Positions 1 through 10,248 of a DNA stretch of 64,000 bases are shown here, piece by piece; position 1 is the first letter of the stretch; the number at the start of each line of letters is the position of its first letter. Made by a program: the position numbers and the translations under genes. The DNA is from Albimonas marina (GTDB lineage: Bacteria > Pseudomonadota > Alphaproteobacteria > Rhodobacterales > Rhodobacteraceae): positions 295,491-359,490 of the forward strand of contig NZ_JARHUC010000008.1 of NCBI RefSeq assembly GCF_029223255.1, written 5' to 3'. The notes beneath the pieces were generated by a model. It did no database searches. It saw nothing but the letters and a program-made list of their open reading frames with translations, and was not told where the DNA came from.

Positions 1-428
1 GGCGCCTCGCCCACGCCGGGCAGGCCGGGCATGCGCGGCAGCTCGATCACCCAGGGGATCTCGCGCCCCTGCCAGGATTCCATGACGGTGAAGCGGTCCT
101 CGGGGGTCACCGCGTCCCAGACCGTGGCGAAGCGCGAGGGCTCGGCCTCGCCCTTCGCGGCGGCCTCGGCCTGCGCCTCGTAGGCGGTCTTGAGGATGCC
201 GAAGGCGTTGTCGTGGGCGCCCATCAGGACGTGGAGGCCGCGCTCCTCGATCGCGCCGCCGCGGGCGAGGTTTCGCCCGCTCGCGGCCTTGCCGCCCAGG
301 CGCCAGCCCTCCTGCCAGACGGTGACCTCGAAGGCCTCGCCCTGCTCGGGCGCGGTCAGGGCCCAGGCGGCGGACAGCCCGCCCAGCCCTCCGCCCAGGA
401 TGGCCACCTTGGTCTTGCCGCTGCGCAT
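1..428 (-). CDS. FAD-dependent oxidoreductase, N-terminal part
   Basis: Only the first 142 codons lie in the window; the gene runs off the left edge. The ATG at 428 opens a Rossmann dinucleotide-binding fold at once: AILGGGLGGLSAAW (about residues 9-22) matches the GxGxxG FAD motif. It is followed by a GWRLGGKAAS segment and IEERGLHVLMGAHDNAFG, which resembles the substrate/FAD region of phytoene and zeta-carotene desaturase-like amine oxidases. I infer a flavoprotein of the amine-oxidase/carotenoid-desaturase superfamily; the substrate cannot be told from this fragment. It is divergent from the cyclase-AAA-TPR gene. Confidence 0.75.
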   Translation of the reverse strand, partial: MRSGKTKVAILGGGLGGLSAAWALTAPEQGEAFEVTVWQEGWRLGGKAASGRNLARGGAIEERGLHVLMGAHDNAFGILKTAYEAQAEAAAKGEAEPSRFATVWDAVTPEDRFTVMESWQGREIPWVIELPRMPGLPGVGEA

Positions 429-456
429 GATCGCCGTTCGCCTCCCGCTCGCCGCC

Positions 457-469
457 CGTGAGACTCACG
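457..469. promoter_or_regulatory. Palindrome in divergent promoter region
   Basis: CGTGAGACTCACG is a perfect inverted repeat (6-bp arms, 1-bp centre). It lies in the 175-bp gap between the divergent oxidoreductase and cyclase genes, 29 bp upstream of the oxidoreductase start. It could be an operator for either gene. No regulator gene is adjacent, so its ligand is unknown. Confidence 0.3.
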
Positions 470-603
470 ACCTATTCGGGGTTTCGCAAGCGTTTTCGGG
501 CCGGCTATGCCATGCTGACCCGGGCGCGCCGCCGCCGGCTTCGCAGCGATGGCGGGAATCGGGACGGGCCGCTAGGGATGAGGGGGTCCGACGAGGGGGA
601 ATG

Positions 604-3600
604 ATGGACGGCGCCGGCGACTCCGCCCGAGGATTCATCCGCAGCTTCGTGCCGCGAAGCATCGCCCGCGACGCCGGCCTGCCGGAGACGCGCGGCGACC
701 GGGCGGGATTCCACCAGGTCGACTTCCCCGCCGCGGTCGCCTTCGTGGACCTCGTCGGCTTCGCCGCGGCCACCGAGAAATACGAGCGCATGGGCCCCGA
801 GGGGGTCGAGACCTTCTCGGCCGCGCTCAACCGGGTGTTCGGGGTGATGATCGACGCGATCGCGGCCAGCGGGGGCGAAATCTCGGCCCTGCCCGGCGAC
901 GCGCTGATCGCCTATTGGCGCGCGCCCTCGAAGGCCGCCCTGCCCGGCGTGGCGCGCCGCGCGCTGGACGGCGTGCAGGCGCTGATGACCCTGACCGACC
1001 TGCCCCAGGCCGCGGACGGGGGGCGGCTCGCCTTCCACGCGGGCTTCGCCACGGGGCGCGCGCGCCTGTGCCAGACCGGGCGCGGCGACGGGCACCGGCT
1101 GTGGTTCCTCGCCGGCGACGCGATGGCCGCGGCCGAGGCGGCCTCTGACCGCGCCGAGGCGGGCGAACTGGTGGTGGCCGAGGGCGCCGAGATCGCCGAC
1201 GCCCCCATGCGCCTGCCGCCCCGGGAGGAGGCCGACGCCCCCTCGGAGGCGCAGCTCGCCCGCTACATCCCGCCCAGCCTGCGGCCGCGAATCATGGCGG
1301 GCCAGCAGTCCTGGCTGGACGAGCTTCGCTTCGTCTCGGCGGCCTTCATCTCCTGCCCCGACATGGGCGGCGACGGGCCCGAGGGGTTCGCGCGGCTGCA
1401 GGCGGCGGCGACCACGGTGAAGGCGGTGGTCGACATGCACGGCGGCGCCCTGCAGGGCCTGCTGCCCCACGACGGCCAGGCGGAGTTCCTGGCCGCCTTC
1501 GGCATCCCCGGCCTCGCGCGAGACGACGACGCCGACCGGGCGACGACGGCGATGGTCGAGCTGCGCGCGGCGCTGGCCCAGCAGGGCGTCGCCGCCCATG
1601 CCGCGGTGGCGAGCGGGCCGGCCTTCTGCGGACTGATCGGCTCCCCGCGCTGGCGCACCTACTCGATCCGCGGCTCGGCGGTGAACCGGGCGGCGCGGCT
1701 GCTGTCGGCGGCGATGAAGGGGCCGCCGGCGCTGCTGATCGACGCCGCCACCCAGGCCGCCTGCGACGCCGACGCCTTCGAGATGGAGCCCGTGGCGCCC
1801 CTGCGCCTGAAGGGCATTCCGGGCGAGGTCCCGGCCAGCCGGGTGATCGCCGCCCGCCCCCGCGACGCCGCCCCCCGCGCCGACGCGCCCATCGCCGGCC
1901 GGCAGGAGGAGCTGGCGCGCCTGGAGACGATGCTGGACGCGCTGACCTTCGAGGGCCAGGCCGCCGGCGCCCGCGCCGCGGTGGTCGAGGGCACGCCGGG
2001 CATCGGCAAGTCGGCGCTGCTCGCCGCCGCCGCCGCCGCGGCCGCCGCGCGGGGCTTCCGGGTGCTTCGCTCGGGCTTCGACGGCGGGCGCGTGGCGCCG
2101 GTCTACGCGGCCTGGCGCGCGCCGGTGCGCGCGATGCTGCGGCTGGAGGGGCGCGCGACCCCGTCCGCCGCCGCGCTGGCCGAGGCGCTGGACGCGGCCG
2201 GAGAGGATCCGCGCGCCGCCTCGGCGCTCGCCGCCGCGCTGGGCGCCCCGGTGCGCGCGGGCGAGGAGCCCGGCCAGGCCGAGCGCGCCGACGCCGCCAT
2301 CCTGGGCCTCCTGCGCCGCGCCGCCGACCGCGGGCCGGTGGCGCTGGTGCTCGACGACGCCGAGCGGCTCGACACCGCCAGCCTGCGCGTCGCCCAGGCG
2401 GCGCTGGCGATGGACGCGCCCGTGGCCCTGCTGATCGGCGTGCGCACCGAGCGCGAGGCCGCCGCCGGCGCGATCGAGGCGATGCTCGCCCGCCCCCGGG
2501 TGGAGCTGCTGGCGCTCTCGGAAGTGGACGTCGAGACGGCCGGGCGCCTCGCCGCCGCCCGCCTCGGCGCGGCGGAGGCGGACCCGGAGCTCGCCCGCCT
2601 GATCCACGCCCAGGCCGCGGGCAACCCGCTGTTCGTGCAGGAGCTCGCCCAGGCGCTGATGGAGCAGGGGCTGCTGGCGCTGGAGGATGGGCGCGCGGGC
2701 TTCGCCGCCGGCCGCCCGCGCCCGGCCGAGGCCGACCTGCCCCCCACGCTCGACCGTCTGGTCGTCTCGCGCGTGGACCGGCTGGACGTGGAGGAGCAGC
2801 TGACCCTGAAGGTGGCGAGCGTGGTCGGCCGGCGCTTCACCTCCGCCCAGGTCGGCGCGGTGCATCCCCTCCAGCCCGAGGATGCGGCCTGCCGGGCGCA
2901 GTGCGAAGACCTCGCCGCCCGCCGCCTGACCCCGGCCGAGCCCGCGGGCGGCTACGCCTTCCTGCACGCCGCCATCCACCGCGCCGTCTACGGGATGCTG
3001 ACCTTCTCCGCCCGGCGGGAGCTGCACGGCTCGGCCGCGCGCAGCCTCGAGGCGGGGGGGATCGAGGCCGAGCCGGTGGAGCCGCTGACGCTCGCCGGTC
3101 ACTGGCTGGCGGCGGAGGAGCCGGCGCGCGCCCGCCCGCATCTCGCCGCCGCGGGCCTGCAGGCGATGCGCGCCAGCGCCGACCCCGAGGCGCGCGAGGC
3201 GCTGGACCGGGCGCTGGAGATCGAACCGCAGGGCGAGGTGGACCCGATCGACGAGGCGCGGCTGCGCTTCGCGCTGGGGGAGGTGGAATCGCGGCTAGGC
3301 GACGGCGCCGCCTCCCGCCGCCGCTTCGGCGAGGGGCTGGCCCTGCTGGGGGAGCGCTGGCCGCAGGGCCGCGCCGCCGTGGGCCGGGCGATCCTGCGCG
3401 AGGCGGGCGTGCAGATGCTGCGCCGCCGCCGCGGCCCGCCGCACGCCCGGGCGGGCGAGCGCAACGCCCGCGCGCTCGCCGTCTCCCACGGGCTGCAGAA
3501 ATACGGGCATCTGTTCTTCTTCGAGCAGTCGCTGGAGGAGATGACGCTCGCCATCCTCCAGACCCTGAACCGGGCCGAGGACTCGGGCGATCCGGCCGAG

Positions 3601-4593
3601 ATCCGGCGCGCCTGCGGCCAGTTCATGCTGACCCTCGACGTCGCCGGCGCGAAGGGCTGGGCCGAGGCCTACGCCCGCCACGCCGAGACCGGCCTGCCGG
3701 AGGCGGGCGAGGGGCCGGTGCGCTCCCACCTCGCGCTGCACCGGCTGAACCGGGGCGAGTGGGCCGCAGCGCGGCGCTGGCTGACCGAGGGACTCGCGGC
3801 CTCGGCCGGCGACCGGCGGCTGGAGCTGGACCTGCGGGTGTTCGAGCGCTCGATGCTGACGCTGCTGGGCGACTACGCCGAGGCGCAGGCGAAGGCCGAG
3901 GCGCATTTCCGCGTGGCGGAGACCTCCCACGACGTGCAGCACCGCTGCTACGCCCGCGTGGCCAAGGCCGAGCTGGCCCTGCGCCAGGGCCGGCGGGACG
4001 AGGCGAAGGCCTGGCTGGAGGAGGCGCGCGCCCACCTGCTGCCGGCCTTCGTGGACGACGCGCTGATGCTCTACGGCCCGCTGGCCGAGATCCGGCTGGC
4101 GGAGGGCGACGCGGCCGAGGCCTGGCGGCTCGCGACCGAGCAGCTCGCCCGGATCCGCAAGACGCCGAGCTTCGGCTACTACGCCGCCGACGCGATGGCC
4201 TGCGTGGCCTGGACGCTGGTGCGGCTGGCCGAGGGCGCGCCCCCGCCCGGCGCGACGGCGCGCGAGACCGCGCAGGCGGCGGACCGGGCGGTGAAGGCGA
4301 TGGACGGGCTCGCCCGCCGCTTCCCGCCGGCGGAGCCGCGCGCGGGCGCGATCCGCGCCCGCCGGCTCGCCGGCCAGGGGCGCGCGGCGAAGGCCGTCGC
4401 CGCGGCCGAGCAGGCCGTGCGCCGCGCCCAGGCGCTGGAGATGCGCTTCGACGAGGCGGTGGCCCGCCAGGCGCTGGCCCATGCAAGGGGCGCGGGCCCC
4501 GACGCCCGCGCGCAGGCGCTGCTGGAGGAGCTGGGGCTGAGCGCCCCGGGCCTGGGCGCCTGGCCCGCCGCCGACCGACCCGCCGCCGGCTGA
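604..4593 (+). CDS. Soluble-adenylyl-cyclase-like cyclase-AAA-TPR protein
   Basis: A protein of about 1,329 residues with two tandem class III nucleotide cyclase domains (about 40-200 and 225-410), an AAA/STAND-type ATPase (Walker A GTPGIGKS at 463-470; Walker B VLDDAE around 582-587) and a long alpha-helical TPR-like C-terminus (about 820-1300). Domain 1 has the two metal-binding aspartates (D49 in FVDLVGF and D99 in PGDALIAYW). Domain 2 has lost those but keeps the transition-state Asn/Arg pair (VNRAAR, N361/R365). This split matches mammalian soluble adenylyl cyclase. The position usually held by the purine-selecting Lys in domain 1 is Ala95, so activity or substrate may differ. The frame stays open to about 190. 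I prefer ATG 604 because GAGG at 593-596 sits 7 nt upstream; ATG 601 is the alternative. The protein is probably cytoplasmic and senses a ligand through its TPR region. Confidence 0.85.
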   Translation: MDGAGDSARGFIRSFVPRSIARDAGLPETRGDRAGFHQVDFPAAVAFVDLVGFAAATEKYERMGPEGVETFSAALNRVFGVMIDAIAASGGEISALPGDALIAYWRAPSKAALPGVARRALDGVQALMTLTDLPQAADGGRLAFHAGFATGRARLCQTGRGDGHRLWFLAGDAMAAAEAASDRAEAGELVVAEGAEIADAPMRLPPREEADAPSEAQLARYIPPSLRPRIMAGQQSWLDELRFVSAAFISCPDMGGDGPEGFARLQAAATTVKAVVDMHGGALQGLLPHDGQAEFLAAFGIPGLARDDDADRATTAMVELRAALAQQGVAAHAAVASGPAFCGLIGSPRWRTYSIRGSAVNRAARLLSAAMKGPPALLIDAATQAACDADAFEMEPVAPLRLKGIPGEVPASRVIAARPRDAAPRADAPIAGRQEELARLETMLDALTFEGQAAGARAAVVEGTPGIGKSALLAAAAAAAAARGFRVLRSGFDGGRVAPVYAAWRAPVRAMLRLEGRATPSAAALAEALDAAGEDPRAASALAAALGAPVRAGEEPGQAERADAAILGLLRRAADRGPVALVLDDAERLDTASLRVAQAALAMDAPVALLIGVRTEREAAAGAIEAMLARPRVELLALSEVDVETAGRLAAARLGAAEADPELARLIHAQAAGNPLFVQELAQALMEQGLLALEDGRAGFAAGRPRPAEADLPPTLDRLVVSRVDRLDVEEQLTLKVASVVGRRFTSAQVGAVHPLQPEDAACRAQCEDLAARRLTPAEPAGGYAFLHAAIHRAVYGMLTFSARRELHGSAARSLEAGGIEAEPVEPLTLAGHWLAAEEPARARPHLAAAGLQAMRASADPEAREALDRALEIEPQGEVDPIDEARLRFALGEVESRLGDGAASRRRFGEGLALLGERWPQGRAAVGRAILREAGVQMLRRRRGPPHARAGERNARALAVSHGLQKYGHLFFFEQSLEEMTLAILQTLNRAEDSGDPAEIRRACGQFMLTLDVAGAKGWAEAYARHAETGLPEAGEGPVRSHLALHRLNRGEWAAARRWLTEGLAASAGDRRLELDLRVFERSMLTLLGDYAEAQAKAEAHFRVAETSHDVQHRCYARVAKAELALRQGRRDEAKAWLEEARAHLLPAFVDDALMLYGPLAEIRLAEGDAAEAWRLATEQLARIRKTPSFGYYAADAMACVAWTLVRLAEGAPPPGATARETAQAADRAVKAMDGLARRFPPAEPRAGAIRARRLAGQGRAAKAVAAAEQAVRRAQALEMRFDEAVARQALAHARGAGPDARAQALLEELGLSAPGLGAWPAADRPAAG

Positions 4594-4657
4594 CCCGCCG
4601 CCGACCGCCCCCCTCCGACCGAGCCCCCTCCGCCCGAGCCCCTTGAGACCGACCGGG

Positions 4658-4678
4658 GCGCCCGGGCGGCCCGGGCGC
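4658..4678. terminator. Bidirectional hairpin between convergent genes
   Basis: GCGCCCGGG (4658-4666) and CCCGGGCGC (4670-4678) form a 9-bp GC stem with a 3-nt loop in the 90-bp gap between the converging cyclase and CheB/CheR genes. There is no T-tract, which is usual in genomes this GC-rich. The position suggests a shared terminator. Confidence 0.5.
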
Positions 4679-4683
4679 GCGCC

Positions 4684-7254
<2,571 letters not shown>

Positions 7255-7333
7255 GTCTTGACCCTCCCCTGGTCGGCGCTAACCTTGCGCGCGTACCCAA
7301 ACATCGCAGGTCATCCACCGGGAGAGAAGAGCA

Positions 7334-7717
7334 TTGGCCCGCGTCCTGATCGCCGACGACGAAGCCGCCTACCTCGACGTGTTCTGCGAGGGACTCGAGG
7401 CGAAGGGCCATGAGGTCACGGGCGTGACCGATGGCGAGCAGCTCCTGGCCCGCCTGAAGGCGGCCGAATACGACATCGTGTTCATCGACGTGGTGATGGC
7501 CGGCGGGGGCGCGATCACGCTGTCCCACGCCGTCGAGCGCGTCGCTCCGGAGATGCCGGTGGTGGTGATCACCGGCCGGATCGAGCTGATCGAATCGCCC
7601 CTGCTGCGGCAGGGCCTGCGGAGCACGGTCGCGAAGGTCCACAAGACCGCCTCGCTCGACCAGCTCGACCAGATCGTGCGCCGCCATGCGCGCCGCGCGA
7701 TCGGAGCCGGAGAATGA
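7334..7717 (+). CDS. Single-domain response regulator
   Basis: A 127-residue CheY-like receiver with no output domain. The acidic pocket is DDE (residues 8-10), the phospho-acceptor is Asp52 in IVFIDVV, the switch Thr is Thr80 in VVVIT, and the conserved Lys is near 104 in AKVHK. It starts at TTG 7334, preceded by GGGAGAGAAG. No ATG fits the start of the receiver fold. The stop overlaps the start of the next gene by 4 bp (ATGA), so it is translationally coupled to the hybrid histidine kinase, which I infer to be its partner. Output would be by protein-protein contact, perhaps with the divergent CheB/CheR protein. Confidence 0.9.
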   Translation: MARVLIADDEAAYLDVFCEGLEAKGHEVTGVTDGEQLLARLKAAEYDIVFIDVVMAGGGAITLSHAVERVAPEMPVVVITGRIELIESPLLRQGLRSTVAKVHKTASLDQLDQIVRRHARRAIGAGE

Positions 7718-10197
7718 CCGGCGCGATCACCGGCTCCTCCGAACCCGGTCCGAGATGCCAGGGGTCCGCGGACCCCTTCGCCGCGGCGCGACGGGAGACG
7801 CGGCGGCGGCTCGAGGCCTGGGCGGGCGGCCTCGCGGGGGTGGTGCTGATCACCTCGCTGGCGACGCTGCTGCTGGGCTGGGGGCTGGGCCTCGACGCGC
7901 TGGTGCGGATCGACGTGTCGGCGCCGGCGATGGTGCCGCCGACGGCGATGTGCCTCTCGGCGCTCGCGGCCGCCCTGCTGCTGCGCCTGCCGCCCGGATG
8001 GAGCCGGGCCGCCGCGGCCGCCCCGAAGCTGGCGGAGGCGCAGGGCCGCTCGACCTGGACGCTGGCCGGGATCGCGCTGGCGACGGCGGCGGGGATCTAC
8101 GCCGCCGTGCGCATCGCGACCACCGTCTTCGCCTACATCCAGGCCCCGCCCGAGGCGGGCGACCGCATGGCGCTGGGCACCTCGGTCGGGGTGCTGCTGG
8201 CGGCGATCTGCGCCGTGGCGGCGACGGGCCACGGGCGGCTGGCGGACCGCACGGTCTCGATCCTGTGCGCGCTGGGCGCGACGCTGACGCTGACCGCGCT
8301 GGGCACCTGGGTGCTGGATCGCGACGCCTACGACACCACTCTGGCTTTCGTGGGGATGTCGCCGCAGACCTCGGCGGCGCTGACGATGATGTTCATGGCG
8401 ACCCTGCTGTCGCGACCCGACTTCCAGCTGATGCGCAACGCCTCGGGGCCCGGGGTGGGCAGCCGGGCGGCGCGGATCCTGCTGCCGCTGTCGCTGCTGG
8501 GTCCGCTGCTGCTGGCCGAGCTCGCCATTCTCGCCGCCGACCGGGGCCTGCTGGACGTCAGCGTGCTGGCCAACGCCCTGGGCGCGGCGCTGGCGATGAC
8601 CGCCGCGGCGACCGTCCTGCGCCTGGCCGGCCTGCGCAACCGGGAGGAGGCGCAGGCCCGCCGGCAGGAGGCGCAGATGCGCGCCGCCCTTGACGGCATC
8701 GACGCGGCCGTCTTCGTCTTCGGCCCCGACCGCCGCCTGCGCATGACCAACCGCGGGGCGGAGCGGCTGAGCGCCGGCGCCCGCTCCCCCGCCCGCTGGC
8801 TGTTCGAGGAACGCTTCCACGCGCTGGGCGACCGGCGTCGCCTGCGCCCCGAGGAATCCCCCGCCCGCCGCCTGCTGGAGGGGACGCGCCGCCACGACCT
8901 GTGGGTGGGCTGGATGGACCCGGGCGGGGCCGAGCACGCGCTGCGCTTCGGCCTGCGGCGGCCGGCGGATGGGGAGCTCCAGGTCCTCTCGGTCCAGGAC
9001 GAGACCCAGGGCTGGGCGCTGCGCGAGAACCTGAGCCGGACCGAGCGGCTGGACGCCATCGGCCAGATGGCCGGGGGCGTGGCGCACGAGACCGCCAACA
9101 TCTTCGGCGTGATCCGGCTGAGCGCCGACACCGCCCTGCTGGCCGGCGACGCCGAGACCACGGACCGGCGGCTGCGCGCGATCCAGCTCGCCTGCGGCCG
9201 CGGCGCCGAGCTGACCGAGCGGCTGCTGGCGCTGGTGCGCAACCGCGCGGCGGAGGCCGAGTCCATCGACCTCGCCCCGGCGCTGGAGGAGGCGGTGGAG
9301 ATCGCCCGCGCCGCCCTGCCCGACACGATCCGCATCGAGCTCGCGCCCCTGCCCGAGGGGACGCGGATCCACGCCGCGCCCGTGGACCTGCAGGCGGCGG
9401 TGCTGAACCTGGCGGTGAACGCGCGCAACGCCATCCTCGAGCATCGGGCCGCGGCGGCGAAGGACGGCGGCGGGGACGCGTCCCGGCCCGCGGGCGGCCT
9501 GATCCGCATCTCGGCCACGCGCAACGGCGCCCTGCGCCTGACGGTGGCCGACGACGGGCCCGGCATGCCGGAATGGCTGCTGAGCCGCGCGGCCGAACCG
9601 TTCTACACCACCCGCCTGACCGAGGGCGGCAGCGGCCTGGGGCTGGCGATGGTCGACACGTTCGCGCGCCGGCTGGGCGGGACGATGGAGCTGGCCTCGT
9701 CTCCCGGCCAGGGGGTGGAGGCGACGCTGGTCCTGCCCCTGAACGGCGCCGTCGCCGGCGACCCGCCGCACAGGGAGGACGAGGAGAGCGCGCCCCTGCG
9801 CCTCGGCCCCCGGCGCCTGGCGGGCCGGCGGATCCTGGTGGTCGAGGAGGATCCCGGCTTCGGCGGCCTGGTGCTGGAGCTGCTGGAGACGGTCGGCGCC
9901 GTCGCCGTCACGGCGCGCACCGCAGAGGAGGCGCTGGAGCTGGCGCACGCCGGCCCGCGCTTCGACCTGCTGCTGACCGACGTGCTGCTGCCCGGCCGCA
10001 TCGGCGGCCTGCGCCTGGCCGAGCGGATCCAGACCGAGCCCCTGCAGGCCGCGCAGGGCCGGACGCCGGTGGTCTACATGTCCAGCTACGTCGATCCGCT
10101 GGAGCGCGACGCGCCCCATGTCCCGGGCCTGTTCCTGCGCAAGCCGGTGGGCGCGGCCACGCTGGTCAACGCGCTCGACATCAGCCTCGCGGACTGA
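7714..10197 (+). CDS. Membrane-bound hybrid sensor histidine kinase
   Basis: 827 residues. The N-terminal third is a multi-span membrane region (hydrophobic segments beginning around residue 38 and running to about 310) with no large periplasmic domain. Then come a PAS-like segment (about 325-445), a dimerisation/phosphorylation helix with His458 in GGVAHETANIFG (like the GGVAHDFNNLL class), a HATPase domain (N box NLAVNARNAI, G1 DDGPGMP, G2 GGSGLGLAM) and a C-terminal receiver with Asp756 in LLLTDVLLPGR. It begins at the ATG overlapping the stop of the upstream response regulator. Architecture and coupling suggest a His-Asp relay feeding that stand-alone receiver. The stimulus is unknown. 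Confidence 0.9.
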   Translation: MTGAITGSSEPGPRCQGSADPFAAARRETRRRLEAWAGGLAGVVLITSLATLLLGWGLGLDALVRIDVSAPAMVPPTAMCLSALAAALLLRLPPGWSRAAAAAPKLAEAQGRSTWTLAGIALATAAGIYAAVRIATTVFAYIQAPPEAGDRMALGTSVGVLLAAICAVAATGHGRLADRTVSILCALGATLTLTALGTWVLDRDAYDTTLAFVGMSPQTSAALTMMFMATLLSRPDFQLMRNASGPGVGSRAARILLPLSLLGPLLLAELAILAADRGLLDVSVLANALGAALAMTAAATVLRLAGLRNREEAQARRQEAQMRAALDGIDAAVFVFGPDRRLRMTNRGAERLSAGARSPARWLFEERFHALGDRRRLRPEESPARRLLEGTRRHDLWVGWMDPGGAEHALRFGLRRPADGELQVLSVQDETQGWALRENLSRTERLDAIGQMAGGVAHETANIFGVIRLSADTALLAGDAETTDRRLRAIQLACGRGAELTERLLALVRNRAAEAESIDLAPALEEAVEIARAALPDTIRIELAPLPEGTRIHAAPVDLQAAVLNLAVNARNAILEHRAAAAKDGGGDASRPAGGLIRISATRNGALRLTVADDGPGMPEWLLSRAAEPFYTTRLTEGGSGLGLAMVDTFARRLGGTMELASSPGQGVEATLVLPLNGAVAGDPPHREDEESAPLRLGPRRLAGRRILVVEEDPGFGGLVLELLETVGAVAVTARTAEEALELAHAGPRFDLLLTDVLLPGRIGGLRLAERIQTEPLQAAQGRTPVVYMSSYVDPLERDAPHVPGLFLRKPVGAATLVNALDISLAD

Positions 10198-10216
10198 GCG
10201 GCGCGCGGAGCGGGGA

Positions 10217-10239
10217 CCGCCGCCGGGCGCCTGCGGCGG
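10217..10239. terminator. Hairpin between converging genes
   Basis: CCGCCGC (10217-10223) pairs with GCGGCGG (10233-10239) across a 9-nt loop, in the 51-bp gap between the hybrid kinase and the oppositely oriented GGDEF-EAL gene. It is plausible as a shared terminator, but GC background makes chance stems common here. Confidence 0.35.
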
Positions 10240-10248
10240 CCGGACACG

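Noticed and set aside
190..603. N-terminal extension of the cyclase-AAA-TPR gene to 190
   Set aside because: The extension would overlap the divergent oxidoreductase gene and its promoter. It has no family similarity, and the ribosome site is just before 604.
505..3141. Minus-strand frame of 878 codons opposite the cyclase-AAA-TPR gene
   Set aside because: Arg/Gly/His/Gln-rich shadow of a gene with clear domain motifs on the plus strand.
7369..10119. Minus-strand frame opposite the response regulator and kinase
   Set aside because: Overlaps two genes with intact catalytic motifs and shows no domain of its own.
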